From assembly GCF_012912105.1 (NCBI RefSeq), contig NZ_QMEA01000012.1, forward strand, positions 1 through 64,000: 64,000 nt of DNA. Reading direction: 5' to 3'. The stretch is from Brasilonema sp. UFV-L1. Lineage in GTDB: Bacteria > Cyanobacteriota > Cyanobacteriia > Cyanobacteriales > Nostocaceae. The notes beneath the pieces were generated by a model. The model saw only the letters and a list, made by a program, of their open reading frames with translations, made no database searches and was not told the origin of the DNA. Shown in pieces: positions 1 to 9,981 of the stretch. How positions within the stretch are numbered: the stretch's first letter is position 1; every line of letters starts with the position of its first letter. Both the position numbers and the translations under genes were made by a program.

Positions 1-1776
1 CCCCCATCCTCCCCAACCCCCTCATCTCCTCCTGCTACTGACAATAACTTAGTAGTCAGTGCGACAGAAGTTAAGATAGTAGGAGCAAATGAAGAATTGC
101 AGCAAGTGATTCGCGGTGTGATCAAAACTCAAGTCGGTGGAGAAACTAGTCAAAGTCAGTTACAGCAAGATGTCGCAGCAATTTTGGAGACTGGTTTATT
201 TACAAATGCTCGTGTCAATAGCCGCTCTACACCAACTGGCTTAAGTGTAGAATACCAAGTACAACCAGTCGTTGTGCGTTCTCTACAACTTTTAGGAGCA
301 AAGGCGCTAACTTATCAAGTCGCCTGGGAACGTTTTCAACCTCAAGTCGGAAAAGCTATCAGTCCCAATGCTCTTAAAGAAGCAGTACAACAAATTAATA
401 AATGGTACACTGACAAAGGTTATAAAGTTGCACGAGTTGTATCAATCAGACCCAGCACTGAAGGAATCCTAACTTTGAATGTTGCTGAAGGTATAGTCAA
501 TAATATCAAGTTTCGTTTTGTTAACGACGAAGGCAAAACAGTTGATAGCAAGGGTAAACCAGTAACAGGGCGTACAAAAACTGATTTCTTGCAGCAACAA
601 ATCAAGCTTAAGCCAGGACAAATCTATCAAGAAAATTTAGTCAGACAAGACTTACAGCAACTGTATAGAACAGGATTATTTCAGAACGTCAACATTGCTT
701 TTGAAGGGGATGCAACCAAACTGGATGTGATTTACGAAGTCAAAGAAATAGGGGCGCGTTCTGTCAATTTGGGTGGGAATTATAACGCCGACCAAGGAAT
801 AGTTGCTACTTTATCTTACCGAGATCAAAATGTCGGTGGCGTTAACAATAATTTAGGTTTGAATCTTGAAGTCGGTCGTCGTGACTTTCAATTTGATAGT
901 AAATTTACGAGTCCCTACCGGGAAACGAATCCAAGCGGCTTTGGTTATAGTGTGAATGCATTCCGCAAGCGAGGACTTTCTGACACTTTTGATGGTGACA
1001 TCAAGTTGGCAAATGGCGATCGCGTTCGTGAAGCCCGAATTGGAGGAGGTGTGAGTTTAGAACGCCCAATAGATGGTTGGGATACTTCATTAGGATTTAA
1101 CTATACTCGTGTCAGTCTTCGCGATCGCGACGGGACAATTGTCCGAACTGATGAAAAGGGAAATCCTCTGTCTTTTAGTGGAACTGGTATTGATGATCTG
1201 ACAACTGTATCCTTAAGCGCCAGCAAAGACGAACGGGATAATCCTTTCAACCCAACTCAAGGTACTATTCTCAAACTCAGTACCGAACAATCGATTCCTA
1301 TTGGGGAAGGACAAATTTCTATGAACCGCATCAAGGCAAATTATAGCCAATTTATGCCAGTGCAATTATTTGAGTCTAAAAAACCACAAGTCTTTGCCTT
1401 GAACGTCCAAGCTGGTACAGTTCTTGGTGATTTACCACCTTATGAAAGTTTTAACTTGGGCGGTCCCAATTCAGTTAGGGGTTACGATGGTGGTGATGTC
1501 GGTAGTGGTCGTAGTTATGTGTTAGCGTCGGCAGAATACCGCTTTCCTATTATCCAAGCATTAGGAGGTGTCGTGTTTACTGATTTTGCCTCAGACTTGG
1601 GTTCTGGTGAAAGTATATTGGGCAACCCTGGAGGAGTTCGTGGTAAACCTGGTACTGGTTTTGGTTATGGTGCCGGGGTGCGCTTTGATTCACCTTTAGG
1701 CTTAATTAGGGCTGACTTTGGGCTCAATGATCAAGGAGAAAGCCGACTTCATTTTGGTATTGGTCATCGCTTTTAA
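1..1776 (+). CDS. Omp85/BamA-family outer-membrane protein (5' end outside window)
   Basis: The frame is open from base 1 through the proline-rich stretch before the first in-window start (TTG at 97), so the true start lies upstream. The visible part begins with a Pro/Ser-rich linker. POTRA-type repeats follow (beta-strand and helix patterns such as ILETGLF and LYRTGLFQNVN), and the C-terminal ~320 residues form a barrel ending in aromatic Phe (GIGHRF), the usual outer-membrane insertion signature. The barrel carries the family-typical GGPNSVRGYDGG element. Proteins of this family insert or translocate beta-barrel proteins at the outer membrane; the cyanobacterial branch also resembles chloroplast Toc75. 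I am sure of the family, but cannot say which paralogue it is. Confidence 0.93.
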   Translation, partial: PPSSPTPSSPPATDNNLVVSATEVKIVGANEELQQVIRGVIKTQVGGETSQSQLQQDVAAILETGLFTNARVNSRSTPTGLSVEYQVQPVVVRSLQLLGAKALTYQVAWERFQPQVGKAISPNALKEAVQQINKWYTDKGYKVARVVSIRPSTEGILTLNVAEGIVNNIKFRFVNDEGKTVDSKGKPVTGRTKTDFLQQQIKLKPGQIYQENLVRQDLQQLYRTGLFQNVNIAFEGDATKLDVIYEVKEIGARSVNLGGNYNADQGIVATLSYRDQNVGGVNNNLGLNLEVGRRDFQFDSKFTSPYRETNPSGFGYSVNAFRKRGLSDTFDGDIKLANGDRVREARIGGGVSLERPIDGWDTSLGFNYTRVSLRDRDGTIVRTDEKGNPLSFSGTGIDDLTTVSLSASKDERDNPFNPTQGTILKLSTEQSIPIGEGQISMNRIKANYSQFMPVQLFESKKPQVFALNVQAGTVLGDLPPYESFNLGGPNSVRGYDGGDVGSGRSYVLASAEYRFPIIQALGGVVFTDFASDLGSGESILGNPGGVRGKPGTGFGYGAGVRFDSPLGLIRADFGLNDQGESRLHFGIGHRF

Positions 1777-2001
1777 AAGTGCAGAGTTCACAGTCATGAG
1801 TATATGATGAGGAAAAACAAGAATGATCTGTGAGGTGAAATCCTTGAGAAATCTTTCATACCAGACTTGATTTGATATTACTCAAAATTCAGGTTAGACT
1901 CAAAACTTAAAATGGGAGCTTTCACAGTTTCCGCTTCTGTTTAGAAGAAAGCAGTACTAATATATTTACTTGACTTTGCACCTCAATACTCAGGATTGTC
2001 T

Positions 2002-3690
2002 ATGCTAGCTGGTAAAACTTTGCAGGGTAGTAAATACACCATTGATCAAGAAATCGGTCGAGGTGGCTTTGGCGTTACGTTCAAAGCAACTCACCACTTC
2101 CTCAATCAGGTTGTGGTGATTAAAACTCTCAATGAAAAGCTGCGACAGCATCCTGATTTTGTAAAGTTTGAGCGCCAATTCCAGGATGAAGCAAGACGAT
2201 TAGCAACTTGTATCCACCCCAATATAGTTAGAGTCAGCGACTTTTTTGTTGAAGACGGACTACCCTACATGGTGATGGAATATATCAGGGGTGAAACTTT
2301 AGCAGAGGCATATGTCTTACCAGGAAGACCTTTGCCAGAAGAGACAGCAATTCACTATATCCGTCAAGTCGGAGCAGCGTTGCAAGTCGTACATCAAAAT
2401 GGGTTACTGCACAGGGATGTCAAACCAGAGAATATCATCCTTCGTCAAGGAACTCAAGAGGTGGTACTCATTGATTTTGGAATTGCGCGAGAATTTAACA
2501 ATGGAGTCAAGCAAACTCACACGGGTATAGTTTCTGAGGGGTATTCCCCAATAGAACAGTATTTATCGCAAGCAACCCGCACCCCTGCAACTGATATTTA
2601 TGGTTTATCAGCAACACTGTATGCATTGTTGACAGCACAAGTACCTATGCCCTCACTGCTACGCGATCGCGAGCAAATGCCAACTCCGCGCGAGTTACAA
2701 CCTCATTTGAGTGCTGCTATCAATCAAGCTATCATGCGTGGTATGGCAATAGAGGCTCGCTTTCGTCCGCAAACAGTTGCAGAATGGTTGCTGTTGTTAC
2801 CTGAAAATAAAGAAAGTGGTACACACAAATCAGTCGTTACAAAAGTCGTACCAACTATTGATTTATCTGCTCAACCATATCCAGATTTGCCAAAAGAAGT
2901 GGCGGCTGTCAGCGCGCCAACCTCAACACCTTCAAAGAATGTCAAATTCAACAAAATTATCTCGTCACCTAAGGTACTCATTGCTATGGGTATAGCCCTG
3001 ATGGCTACAACAGGTGGTTTTGCTGTCACAAGTTTGTTGACTAAAACTCAGACACGCTCATTACCACAGCCTGTTGTCGAAAAGCCTGATGCTAAACCTG
3101 ATGCTAAGCCTGATGCTAACGAGGAACAACCTGTAGTAAACCTCACACCATCGCCTTCAAGTAAAGAAACAAACACTCCACAGAAAGAGAACAAGACTTC
3201 GCCACAAGTTGAATCTGCACCGACTTCCACTTCAACACGGCGTAGGCGTATCCGTCGTGTATCAACTCAAGAAACTCGCGATCGCACTAATGTGACACAA
3301 GAATCCGATAGCAGCAATGTGACAAAAGAATCGCCTCGAACCTACTCCAGAAGATCCCGCTATCGTCGATACCAACAAGACTCTTATCAACAAGACTCTC
3401 AGGAAACTCCTCAGCCTCGTACAACTTCATCGCCGTCACTCACAGAACGACTCCGGGCAATCCGCGAATCTCGCAGAACATCCTCACCAGCTTCAAGAAA
3501 TAACTCACCATCTTCTGTTGGCGCTTCTGACTCGTCACAACCAGCGAACCAATCAAATAACGCTCCTGTTATTATACCAGTACAGCCACCAACTGGAGAA
3601 TCAAAGCAGTCTGATTCTCCTGATCTTGTCGTTCCCACAGAAGAAAAGAAATTAGAGAAGGAATTGGGAAATTCAATTGAGAAGAATTAA
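2002..3690 (+). CDS. Membrane-anchored Ser/Thr protein kinase with low-complexity tail
   Basis: The N-terminal ~270 residues are a Hanks-type kinase domain: glycine loop GRGGFG, catalytic HRDVKPEN, and DFGIA in place of DFG-x-A. A hydrophobic segment near residue 325 (ending [11 protein letters not shown]) is a probable single membrane span. The remaining ~220 residues are Ser/Thr/Pro/Arg/Gln-rich, with a short tandem of DAKP units just after the membrane. I chose ATG 2002 over TTG 1996 because AGGA lies 6 bases before the ATG. The kinase would face the cytoplasm and the disordered tail the periplasm. Cyanobacteria encode many such kinases, usually with unknown targets. The gene stands alone between Omp85 and a convergent hydrolase. 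Confidence 0.92.
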   Translation: MLAGKTLQGSKYTIDQEIGRGGFGVTFKATHHFLNQVVVIKTLNEKLRQHPDFVKFERQFQDEARRLATCIHPNIVRVSDFFVEDGLPYMVMEYIRGETLAEAYVLPGRPLPEETAIHYIRQVGAALQVVHQNGLLHRDVKPENIILRQGTQEVVLIDFGIAREFNNGVKQTHTGIVSEGYSPIEQYLSQATRTPATDIYGLSATLYALLTAQVPMPSLLRDREQMPTPRELQPHLSAAINQAIMRGMAIEARFRPQTVAEWLLLLPENKESGTHKSVVTKVVPTIDLSAQPYPDLPKEVAAVSAPTSTPSKNVKFNKIISSPKVLIAMGIALMATTGGFAVTSLLTKTQTRSLPQPVVEKPDAKPDAKPDANEEQPVVNLTPSPSSKETNTPQKENKTSPQVESAPTSTSTRRRRIRRVSTQETRDRTNVTQESDSSNVTKESPRTYSRRSRYRRYQQDSYQQDSQETPQPRTTSSPSLTERLRAIRESRRTSSPASRNNSPSSVGASDSSQPANQSNNAPVIIPVQPPTGESKQSDSPDLVVPTEEKKLEKELGNSIEKN

Positions 3691-3711
3691 TTCATCGTCA
3701 ATAGTCAGAAC

Positions 3712-4860
3712 TCAATATTCCAAAGTTTTTTCAAGATTGACTAATTCTTTCTCATGAACGTCATATTCTGATTCATCTAGTAGCGATCGCCATAAGTCAT
3801 AACCTGCCTGACTCAAATGTAGTCCGTCTGTAGTCAATTCTATGCGCAAGTTATCTTTAACATCTGCAAACTTATCATAAAGATTTAAATAATAAGCTCC
3901 TTCTTGTCTAGCAATAAGGGAAAGTTGATGATTCAGGTGACGAATGCGAGTATTAGGGATTGCAGATAAACGAGTTGGTAAAATCGATTGAATAAAAATT
4001 ATAGTTTTTGGATGAGTCTGTCGCAGCTTGCGAACAATTTGGCGGTGATTGCGTAGAATGATTTCATCTGCCGTACCCTTTCGCAAGTCATTAATTCCAG
4101 CCATAATATAAATAAAATTCGGTCTGGTTTTACTTAAAATCCATACTCTTTTTAAAATCCCACCGGAAGTATCTCCAGATATTCCTTGATTCAGCCACAA
4201 TCTATCTACAGAAAAATTTTCTTGAGGAAACCACAAACTTAAAGAATCACCCAATAGAATTCCGAGACGATTCTCATCTTGACTTTGAGCCATTGCTTCA
4301 GCTTCCATCACTAACAAGCTTTTCCAATCCTCATATGTCAGTTGAGTTTTCGTCGTCGAAATTAACGATGACTTTGTACTGTTTTCCGGTGAACTTGGAT
4401 ATATCTGACCAGATTTCAGCGCAGCTAACCTGTCGTAGTAAAGTTGATTTCCTGATGTAATTTGATGAGAAACGAATTGAGTATTTGGATCTTGATACGA
4501 TTCAATGGAATTTGACGACGACAAAGAGGGACTCAACTCTGGTGAAACGATTTCTGCACTATAAATTTTTTGGCTACTAATATTTGACTTGAAAGCATCT
4601 TTTAAATTTGAGATGAATTTACTATTTCCTGAGTTGACATTGGACAGATGTGCAAGAGCAAATGCTGGTATTACCAATCCTGTTAACAAACTTGCTGTCA
4701 ACAAACAAAGGCTCTTCGTCTTTACATTTCTTCTTGGCACACTGCTTTTTATAATTGACAGCATTAATTCTTTGAATTCAGGAAAGTTTTTAGAGAATTG
4801 TTTCATTATTGTTCTCGATACCCGCATTTTTGTAAAGTCTAGTGAGATGGTATTTATCAT
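3712..4860 (-). CDS. SGNH/GDSL-type hydrolase, exported or membrane-anchored
   Basis: The SGNH blocks can be read in order: LLGDSLSLWF (nucleophile Ser), a Gly in GISGDTSGG, Asn in MAGINDLRKG, and DGLHLSQAGY giving the Asp-x-x-His pair near the C terminus. Upstream is a hydrophobic stretch (LCLLTASLLTGLVIPAFALA, about residues 50-70) that acts as a signal anchor or signal peptide, followed by a ~110-residue low-complexity linker. The family cleaves esters of lipids, acetylated sugars or peptidoglycan; the substrate here cannot be told. Several ATGs precede the signal segment (4860, 4827, 4806) and none has a strong ribosome site, so the start is uncertain. It is convergent with the kinase, 21 bases away. 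Confidence 0.85.
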   Translation of the reverse strand: MINTISLDFTKMRVSRTIMKQFSKNFPEFKELMLSIIKSSVPRRNVKTKSLCLLTASLLTGLVIPAFALAHLSNVNSGNSKFISNLKDAFKSNISSQKIYSAEIVSPELSPSLSSSNSIESYQDPNTQFVSHQITSGNQLYYDRLAALKSGQIYPSSPENSTKSSLISTTKTQLTYEDWKSLLVMEAEAMAQSQDENRLGILLGDSLSLWFPQENFSVDRLWLNQGISGDTSGGILKRVWILSKTRPNFIYIMAGINDLRKGTADEIILRNHRQIVRKLRQTHPKTIIFIQSILPTRLSAIPNTRIRHLNHQLSLIARQEGAYYLNLYDKFADVKDNLRIELTTDGLHLSQAGYDLWRSLLDESEYDVHEKELVNLEKTLEY

Positions 4861-5575
4861 CTCTTTAAATTTTTGACCTATTGCTTATGGCAGTTTTCAA
4901 GAAAAATGAAAACTGCTTAAATCAATGGAGGCTGCTTATCTGGGGAAAAGACTGCTTTCTATGAAGCGCTAAGAGCAATTAAAATGTCATGCTTCTACCC
5001 AGAGTATGAATTGAATTAAGCTTTACCGCCTCGTACCATAGTTAAATCCATTTACTCAAAATTTATACTGAAGTGTTCATCGTTTTTGAGTTCAGCCATA
5101 TCATATAGGTGAGAGCCTTTTGAAATTGGAAATTCCAATCATAAAATATGATCACCTGTCAAGTCAATTATAAAAATGCAAGATTAGAGAAAGCATCCCA
5201 AATGTGCAGTTTGACTATCGTGCTGAGTGAAGCGTAAGCGCGCACGCCGGATATGTTCTCCTCAGCTTGACATGAGTGGTTTTTCTAGTTTGATGTGTGC
5301 ATCTTATCAACGAGCGTGCTGCTGACTAAACTCCAGTCTAAGCTGTTGCGCTTATAAAATGCATTTTTTGACTTTGAATAAAACCGTCAAATGCTTTCTT
5401 TCAGTCTGTCACTCCCCATAGTGGACTTGTAAGTGTAGGGGGGACCACAAAAATAAAATACCAGCCGTCAGACCTAGATCCCTCGACACCAACCCGTTAC
5501 CGTTAAACACGGCTGGTATTTTATTTCCAGGCAAATGCCGTAACAGCTTACTGTTCTGTGTCTTTGACGGTTCAT
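4861..5575. other. Intergenic region, 715 bp, with one large hairpin
   Basis: No convincing open reading frame was seen. The region holds a short GC-rich patch around 5230-5250 (AGCGTAAGCGCGCACGC), of the type scattered through this genome, and the large inverted repeat at 5451-5526 listed separately. The rest is AT-rich and unremarkable. Confidence 0.6.
5451..5526. terminator. Large-loop hairpin with perfect 18-bp arms
   Basis: AAATAAAATACCAGCCGT (5451-5468) and its exact reverse complement (5509-5526) enclose a 40-base loop. It lies 49 bases past the stop codon of the minus-strand methyltransferase, and the minus-strand right arm ends in a T/A-rich run, so it could act as a transcription terminator. 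The loop is far longer than in a normal intrinsic terminator, so a structured RNA or mobile-element end is an alternative. Confidence 0.5.
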
Positions 5576-6490
5576 TTAAATTTCTAAATCTTCAAATCTA
5601 TATCGACTACCGATAATATAATTTTCATTGATTTCAAAAGCAATCCATCGGCGTTGTAAAATTTCTGCCACAAAACCCGTTGTGTTGGAACCCGCGAATG
5701 AATCTAAAACAACATCACCTTCATCAGTCAAAAATTTGATGAAAAATTCTGCAAAACCTTGAGGAAAACGTGCAGGATGAGGTTGAATTCCTGCTGCTTT
5801 ACAACGCCGTAGATAAGCACTATTAGATTCTGTATTAGCAATTTCTAGTAAATTTGGTGGAATAGCACCCTGATTATCTTTTTGAAATTTATCAGAAATA
5901 TCATGACCACTGGGGCGTACTTTTGCTTTATAGCCATTTTTCAGTAATTGTTTCATACTTTGGCTATAAGGCTTTAAAACTTTTCTATTGTCAGCTTTTG
6001 GGTGAGGTGTTTTAGACAACCACCAAACCATATTCACTGAATCTTTTACACGAATTCGCCTGATTGTCACCCATTCAGCAGGAGTTGGTAGTCGTGCTGG
6101 ATTATAGTGATAAAATTCTTGAGCAAGAAAGAAGCCGACTTCTTTACACAACCTCACTAAAAGCTCGTATTGATAAATACTCCGCACTGGAGAACCTGGC
6201 AGATAAGCACCACCTAAATCTAAAACAAAAGAGCCATTATCTGTTAAAACTCTTTTAAATTCATAAGCAAAAGGCAGAAACCATTCTATATATTTTTCAG
6301 CACTTTCATTGCCATATTCTTTTTTACGTGTGAGCGCAAATGGAGGTGAGGTCAGAATTAAGTTAATGCTGTTATCCTCTATAAATGTCAGTAGTTGTAG
6401 GCTATCACCTAGATATGCTTTTCCATTTTTTTGAGAATAGTAAGGAGAAAAATCTAGTATTTTTTGTGGTATTTGTTGTTCGTGTATCAA
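5576..6490 (-). CDS. Orphan type II DNA methyltransferase, PvuII-like (likely N4-cytosine)
   Basis: Catalytic motif IV reads TSPPFALTRKKEYGN, the form found in N4-cytosine methyltransferases of the M.PvuII group, and comes near the N terminus (about residue 47). The AdoMet-binding motif I (VVLDSFAGSNTTG) is near the C terminus, giving the beta-class motif order. Blocks such as RIRVKDSVNMVWWLSKT, RPSGHDIS and HPARFP also match that group as I remember it. Length (304 aa) is normal. No restriction endonuclease lies next to it, so it looks like a solitary methylase for regulation or protection. The start is odd: an in-frame stop lies two codons before TTG 6490, and there is no ATG until deep inside the protein. 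Target sequence not assigned. Confidence 0.88.
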   Translation of the reverse strand: MIHEQQIPQKILDFSPYYSQKNGKAYLGDSLQLLTFIEDNSINLILTSPPFALTRKKEYGNESAEKYIEWFLPFAYEFKRVLTDNGSFVLDLGGAYLPGSPVRSIYQYELLVRLCKEVGFFLAQEFYHYNPARLPTPAEWVTIRRIRVKDSVNMVWWLSKTPHPKADNRKVLKPYSQSMKQLLKNGYKAKVRPSGHDISDKFQKDNQGAIPPNLLEIANTESNSAYLRRCKAAGIQPHPARFPQGFAEFFIKFLTDEGDVVLDSFAGSNTTGFVAEILQRRWIAFEINENYIIGSRYRFEDLEI

Positions 6491-6882
6491 GAGTTATAAC
6501 GTTTTAGCAATACGATGATAGGTTTATTTTTATTTTAGGCGATACGCACAAGCTAAAGCCTCCGGCTTATCGCCCTTTAATTTCTGAGGGAGCATCGCCC
6601 TTTGAGGCGGGCGCTCTGCATTTATTTCCCTTAGACGACTCGCTCCAAAAGCATCGCTTCTGAGCTAAAACGTAATCACACTTTTCGGAAAATTAACTCA
6701 TAACAAGAATTTGACTTTTAGCATTTAGGACTTACGCAAAAACTCTTTTAAACTCTCTTAACTTCGTGCTCTATGCCCTGCGGGCACGCTACGCTAATGC
6801 GTCCTACCCTGCGGGAAGCCGCTGCGCGTCTATGCGGTTTATTTTTTCATTATTTTGCGTAAGTCCTGGCATTGATGAAACA
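6491..6882. other. Intergenic region containing a MITE-like element
   Basis: Coding potential is absent. The left half (6540-6660) carries GC-rich repeat fragments such as GGGCGCTCTGC. The right half is the 143-bp inverted-repeat element at 6726-6868, described separately. Confidence 0.6.
6726..6868. mobile_element. MITE-like element with 15-bp terminal inverted repeats
   Basis: AGGACTTACGCAAAA at 6727-6741 is exactly complementary to 6853-6867. Outside the repeats GCATT occurs on both sides (6721-6725 and 6869-6873), a plausible 5-bp target duplication. The 110-bp interior has palindromic GC-rich patches (CCCTGCGGGCACGC, CCCTGCGGGAAGC) and no reading frame. Sequences resembling its right end recur at about 53921-53947 and 57427-57443. 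Confidence 0.7.
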
Positions 6883-7323
6883 TTACCACTTTTTGTATGG
6901 TAAAAATTTGCCAGACATAATCACTTTTACGCGATCGCCTTTAGGATCTTCTTCTTTTTGAATATTCAAGGTAAAGTCTATTGCACTCATAATTCCATCG
7001 CCAAACTTCTCGTGAATAACCGTTTTTATCGGCATTCCATAGACCTGCATAATTTCGTAGAAACGATAAATTAAGGGGTCAGTAGGAACAACAGGACCCA
7101 AACCTTTTACTGGGTAATCAGTTAATTCTTCAATAGAATTCGCATCAACTCCCAATGCTTCAACCAATAATTTCGCCTCTTCCTCAGAAGCACTAGCTTG
7201 ACGGTAGAAAACAGATGCAATCCACACTTCGTCACGTCCCAAAACCTTTTCCAAATCAGCAAAGGTCAGTCCTTTTTCCTTTTTAGCAGCCAAAAGCTTT
7301 TGAGTAATTTCAGGGATGGACAC
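6883..7323 (-). CDS. cynS: Cyanate hydratase (cyanase)
   Basis: Cyanase converts cyanate plus bicarbonate to carbamate and CO2; carbamate decays to ammonia, giving cyanate detoxification and a nitrogen source in the cytoplasm. At 146 residues it has standard length. The active-site residues known from E. coli (Arg96, Glu99, Ser122) fall at R87, E90 and S113 with one constant offset, within [11 protein letters not shown] and DGIMSAIDF. The N-terminal helix-turn-helix-like part ([16 protein letters not shown]) is also present. The start is GTG with AGGAG 7 bases upstream. In cyanobacteria cynS often sits in the cynABD-S operon with a transporter; here it stands alone, with an MITE-like element just downstream. 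Confidence 0.96.
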   Translation of the reverse strand: MSIPEITQKLLAAKKEKGLTFADLEKVLGRDEVWIASVFYRQASASEEEAKLLVEALGVDANSIEELTDYPVKGLGPVVPTDPLIYRFYEIMQVYGMPIKTVIHEKFGDGIMSAIDFTLNIQKEEDPKGDRVKVIMSGKFLPYKKW

Positions 7324-7508
7324 TTGATAACTCCTGTAGTTATTTTCTTGATTTTGTAGAAAAGGTTTGTCGCTTTTTCACAGTTTATTATTGTCTCATA
7401 AGTTTGGCTTGGAAATTTGAAAATACCACTGCTCAAGAAAACATGAAAAAATTATGAGTTAGGAACTATTCATTAATAATTCCTAACTCATAACTCTGAA
7501 CTACGATA

Positions 7509-8792
7509 TTATGCTAAAGCTGGTACAGGAATCATGATGTGAGGGTACAAAGGAAAGCGATCGCACAACGCTTTGACTCGTCGCCGACAATCTTCAGCAA
7601 TGTCTGGTGAATCTGGATTTAACAGACGATCTGCAATAATATTGCCAATCTCCGTAAATTCTTCGACTCCCAAGCCCCGCGTTGTCATTGCTGGAGAACC
7701 CAACCTCAAACCACTGGTCACAAATGGTGATTCTGGATCGAACGGTACTGTATTCTTGTTGGCAGTAATATTTACACCACTTACCAACTGATCTGCTTGC
7801 TTACCTGTCATACCAATAGTTCGTAAGTCTACTAGCATCAGATGATTGTCAGTGCCATTAGAGACTAACTTTAAACCTCGGTTTTGAAGTTGGGTAGCCA
7901 AGGCGCGAGCATTGTCAATCACCTGAGCAGAGTATGTTTTAAACTCTGGCTTGAGGGCTTCAGCGAAAGCAACAGCTTTAGCAGCAATCACGTGTTCTAA
8001 TGGTCCACCTTGATTACCAGGGAAAACTGATTTATCCAGCTTTTTACCGAGTTCTGGGTCACGTGTTAAGATTAAGCCAGCCCTTGGACCACGTAAAGTT
8101 TTGTGTGTGGTTGTGGTGACAACATCACAATAAGGGATAGGGTCTGGATGCAGACCGCTAGCAACCAATCCGGCAATATGCGCAATATCTGCCAATAAGT
8201 AAGCACCGACTTCATCAGCGATACTGCGGAACTTTTCAAAATCAATAAAGCGGGAATATGCAGAATAACCGCAAATCAAGAGCTTTGGACGCTCCCTAAG
8301 CGCCAGCTCCCGAATTTGGTCGTAGTCTAGCTGTTCTGTTTCTTGGCTGACACCGTAGTGGCAAGCCTGGAACCACTTTCCAGAGACATTGACAGGTGAA
8401 CCGTGGGTCAGGTGTCCCCCGTGAGACAAATCCATTCCCATGAATTTATCACCTGGTTCCAGCAACGTCAAAAACACTGCAAAATTTGCTTGTGCGCCAG
8501 AATGAGGTTGTACATTAGCATGAGCAGCACCAAACAACTGTTTAGCACGGTCAATTGCCAATTGTTCAATTTTGTCTATGAACTCACAGCCACCGTAGTA
8601 ACGTTTACCGGGTAATCCTTCTGCATATTTGTTTGTCAGTACGGAACCTTGAGCCGCAAGAACAGCAGCAGAAGTGAAGTTTTCACTTGCAATCAATTCC
8701 AAGTGATCACGTTGACGCTGTAGTTCTTGGTTGATTAACTCCGCGACAGCAGGGTCGCTAGAGGTGAGAAAATCTGAGTTAGTCAGAGTCAC
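7509..8792 (-). CDS. glyA: Serine hydroxymethyltransferase
   Basis: A PLP enzyme that interconverts serine and glycine while charging tetrahydrofolate with a one-carbon unit. Hallmarks: [10 protein letters not shown] near the N terminus, [25 protein letters not shown], and the PLP-lysine motif [14 protein letters not shown]. Length is about 427 residues. The frame extends to a GTG at 8819, but I take GTG 8792 (protein starting with VTLTNSDF) because AAGGA lies 8 bases before it and the extra residues are not family-like. It is monocistronic. GlyA feeds purine, thymidylate and methionine synthesis and also handles photorespiratory glycine in cyanobacteria. Confidence 0.96.
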   Translation of the reverse strand: MTLTNSDFLTSSDPAVAELINQELQRQRDHLELIASENFTSAAVLAAQGSVLTNKYAEGLPGKRYYGGCEFIDKIEQLAIDRAKQLFGAAHANVQPHSGAQANFAVFLTLLEPGDKFMGMDLSHGGHLTHGSPVNVSGKWFQACHYGVSQETEQLDYDQIRELALRERPKLLICGYSAYSRFIDFEKFRSIADEVGAYLLADIAHIAGLVASGLHPDPIPYCDVVTTTTHKTLRGPRAGLILTRDPELGKKLDKSVFPGNQGGPLEHVIAAKAVAFAEALKPEFKTYSAQVIDNARALATQLQNRGLKLVSNGTDNHLMLVDLRTIGMTGKQADQLVSGVNITANKNTVPFDPESPFVTSGLRLGSPAMTTRGLGVEEFTEIGNIIADRLLNPDSPDIAEDCRRRVKALCDRFPLYPHIMIPVPALA

Positions 8793-9217
8793 TTGAGCTA
8801 TCCTTATGGAAACTTGCACAACAGTCGGTAACTGTCTGAAGGCATGAGTCTATAGTCTAAGAGTTGTTGACTAATGACTCATAACTCATGACATTTATTT
8901 ATCCCGACTTACTTAATTATTGAATGTTAGCCCAAGAAATGGTTATCAAAACTTTGATATTTTTACCTATTTCAACAAGAAGGCTCACATCCTACCGGGA
9001 GGGAGTGAAGCGCGTTTGCGCAGCGCCTCCGAACGGGGCTAGCGTTAACGAAGTGGATCGTAGGTCGCCGTAGACTGGGAGTGAGTCAAGCTTTCAATCG
9101 CCTGTGTCGGGTTTTTCATGATGATTTGTTGCTCAAAGTTTTTTAAAAACCGGGCTTTCGCTAAAGCACTGCTCATCTATCCGTGATATAAGAAAAATGT
9201 CATGTGCAACTTAGCGT
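8793..9217. other. Intergenic region, 425 bp, with a GC-rich repeat patch
   Basis: No gene was found. From about 8990 to 9085 there is a GC-rich, partly palindromic block (for example GCGCGTTTGCGCAGCGCC and GGGGCTAGCGTTAACG), of the dispersed palindromic repeat type common in this genome. The rest is AT-rich and would hold the promoters of glyA and of the gene at 9218. Confidence 0.5.
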
Positions 9218-9838
9218 ATGTCAATTCTTGACTCCAATCAAAGTTATACTTTCAGCCGATACTTTGAGCTTGGTTTTGAAGCGAGCGAACTCGCTCAAGA
9301 ATTTGGCTATAGTTTAACTCGAAAAATGCTCAATTTACCCCAGTTTTCTGATGAACTTGACCGTTTGGGAGAATTGCGCGATCGCCTTGAGGAAGTATTA
9401 CCATTTGTACCGTTGACTAACGAACTCGCAAGACGAGAAATTCTCATCTCGCGGGTGGTGACGGAGTTAATCCATTACACACAGGCGGAATTACGAATTG
9501 AATATACTTTGAAGGTTTCTAATTGGCTTCAGGGCAATTTAGATTATTTACTCAGAGCAAATTCTGTTAATCAACTCTTAGTCATTGAGGCGAAATATGA
9601 GGATTTAACGCGAGGTTTTACGCAGTTAGTCGCCGAATTGGTAGCACTCGATCAGTGGGACAGAGCCACTACAGTTGACCAACAGCCAATTTTCATTGGT
9701 GTTATTTCTACAGGCACAATATGGCAATTTGCTAGGCTCGACCGCAACACAAAGCATTTTGAACAGGGGATAAATAGCTATCGAGTTCCTGAAGATTTAG
9801 AGCAAGTCATGCGAATTTTAGTAGCAGCTTTGAAATAA
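9218..9838 (+). CDS. Hypothetical protein, PD-(D/E)XK nuclease-like
   Basis: This 206-residue protein has no name I recognise. Its centre reads GNLDYLLRA, then LLVIEAKYEDLTRGFTQLVAEL. The spacing of an Asp, a beta-strand ending in E-x-K, and a following helix with Gln fits the PD-(D/E)XK nuclease-like fold, seen in many cyanobacterial proteins described as Uma2-like or type I R-subunit-like. The N-terminal part is helical (FGYSLTRKMLNLPQF) and could bind nucleic acid. There is no signal peptide, no membrane segment and no clear operon partner. A DNA-processing role is inference only. Confidence 0.6.
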   Translation: MSILDSNQSYTFSRYFELGFEASELAQEFGYSLTRKMLNLPQFSDELDRLGELRDRLEEVLPFVPLTNELARREILISRVVTELIHYTQAELRIEYTLKVSNWLQGNLDYLLRANSVNQLLVIEAKYEDLTRGFTQLVAELVALDQWDRATTVDQQPIFIGVISTGTIWQFARLDRNTKHFEQGINSYRVPEDLEQVMRILVAALK

Positions 9839-9981
9839 AATCATCAAAGAAGCACCAAGAGTGTCACGTTATTACTTTTCACTCTCCTCTAATTTATGAG
9901 TCGCGTAAAAACGTTGCACTGCAATGTCTTTACAAATGTCAATCTTCCAAATAAATACCACTATCAGGAACTGTTTTGAGT

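Noticed and set aside
5576-7323. A restriction-modification system around the methyltransferase
   Set aside because: Neighbouring genes are an SGNH hydrolase and cyanase; no endonuclease-like frame was seen on either side.
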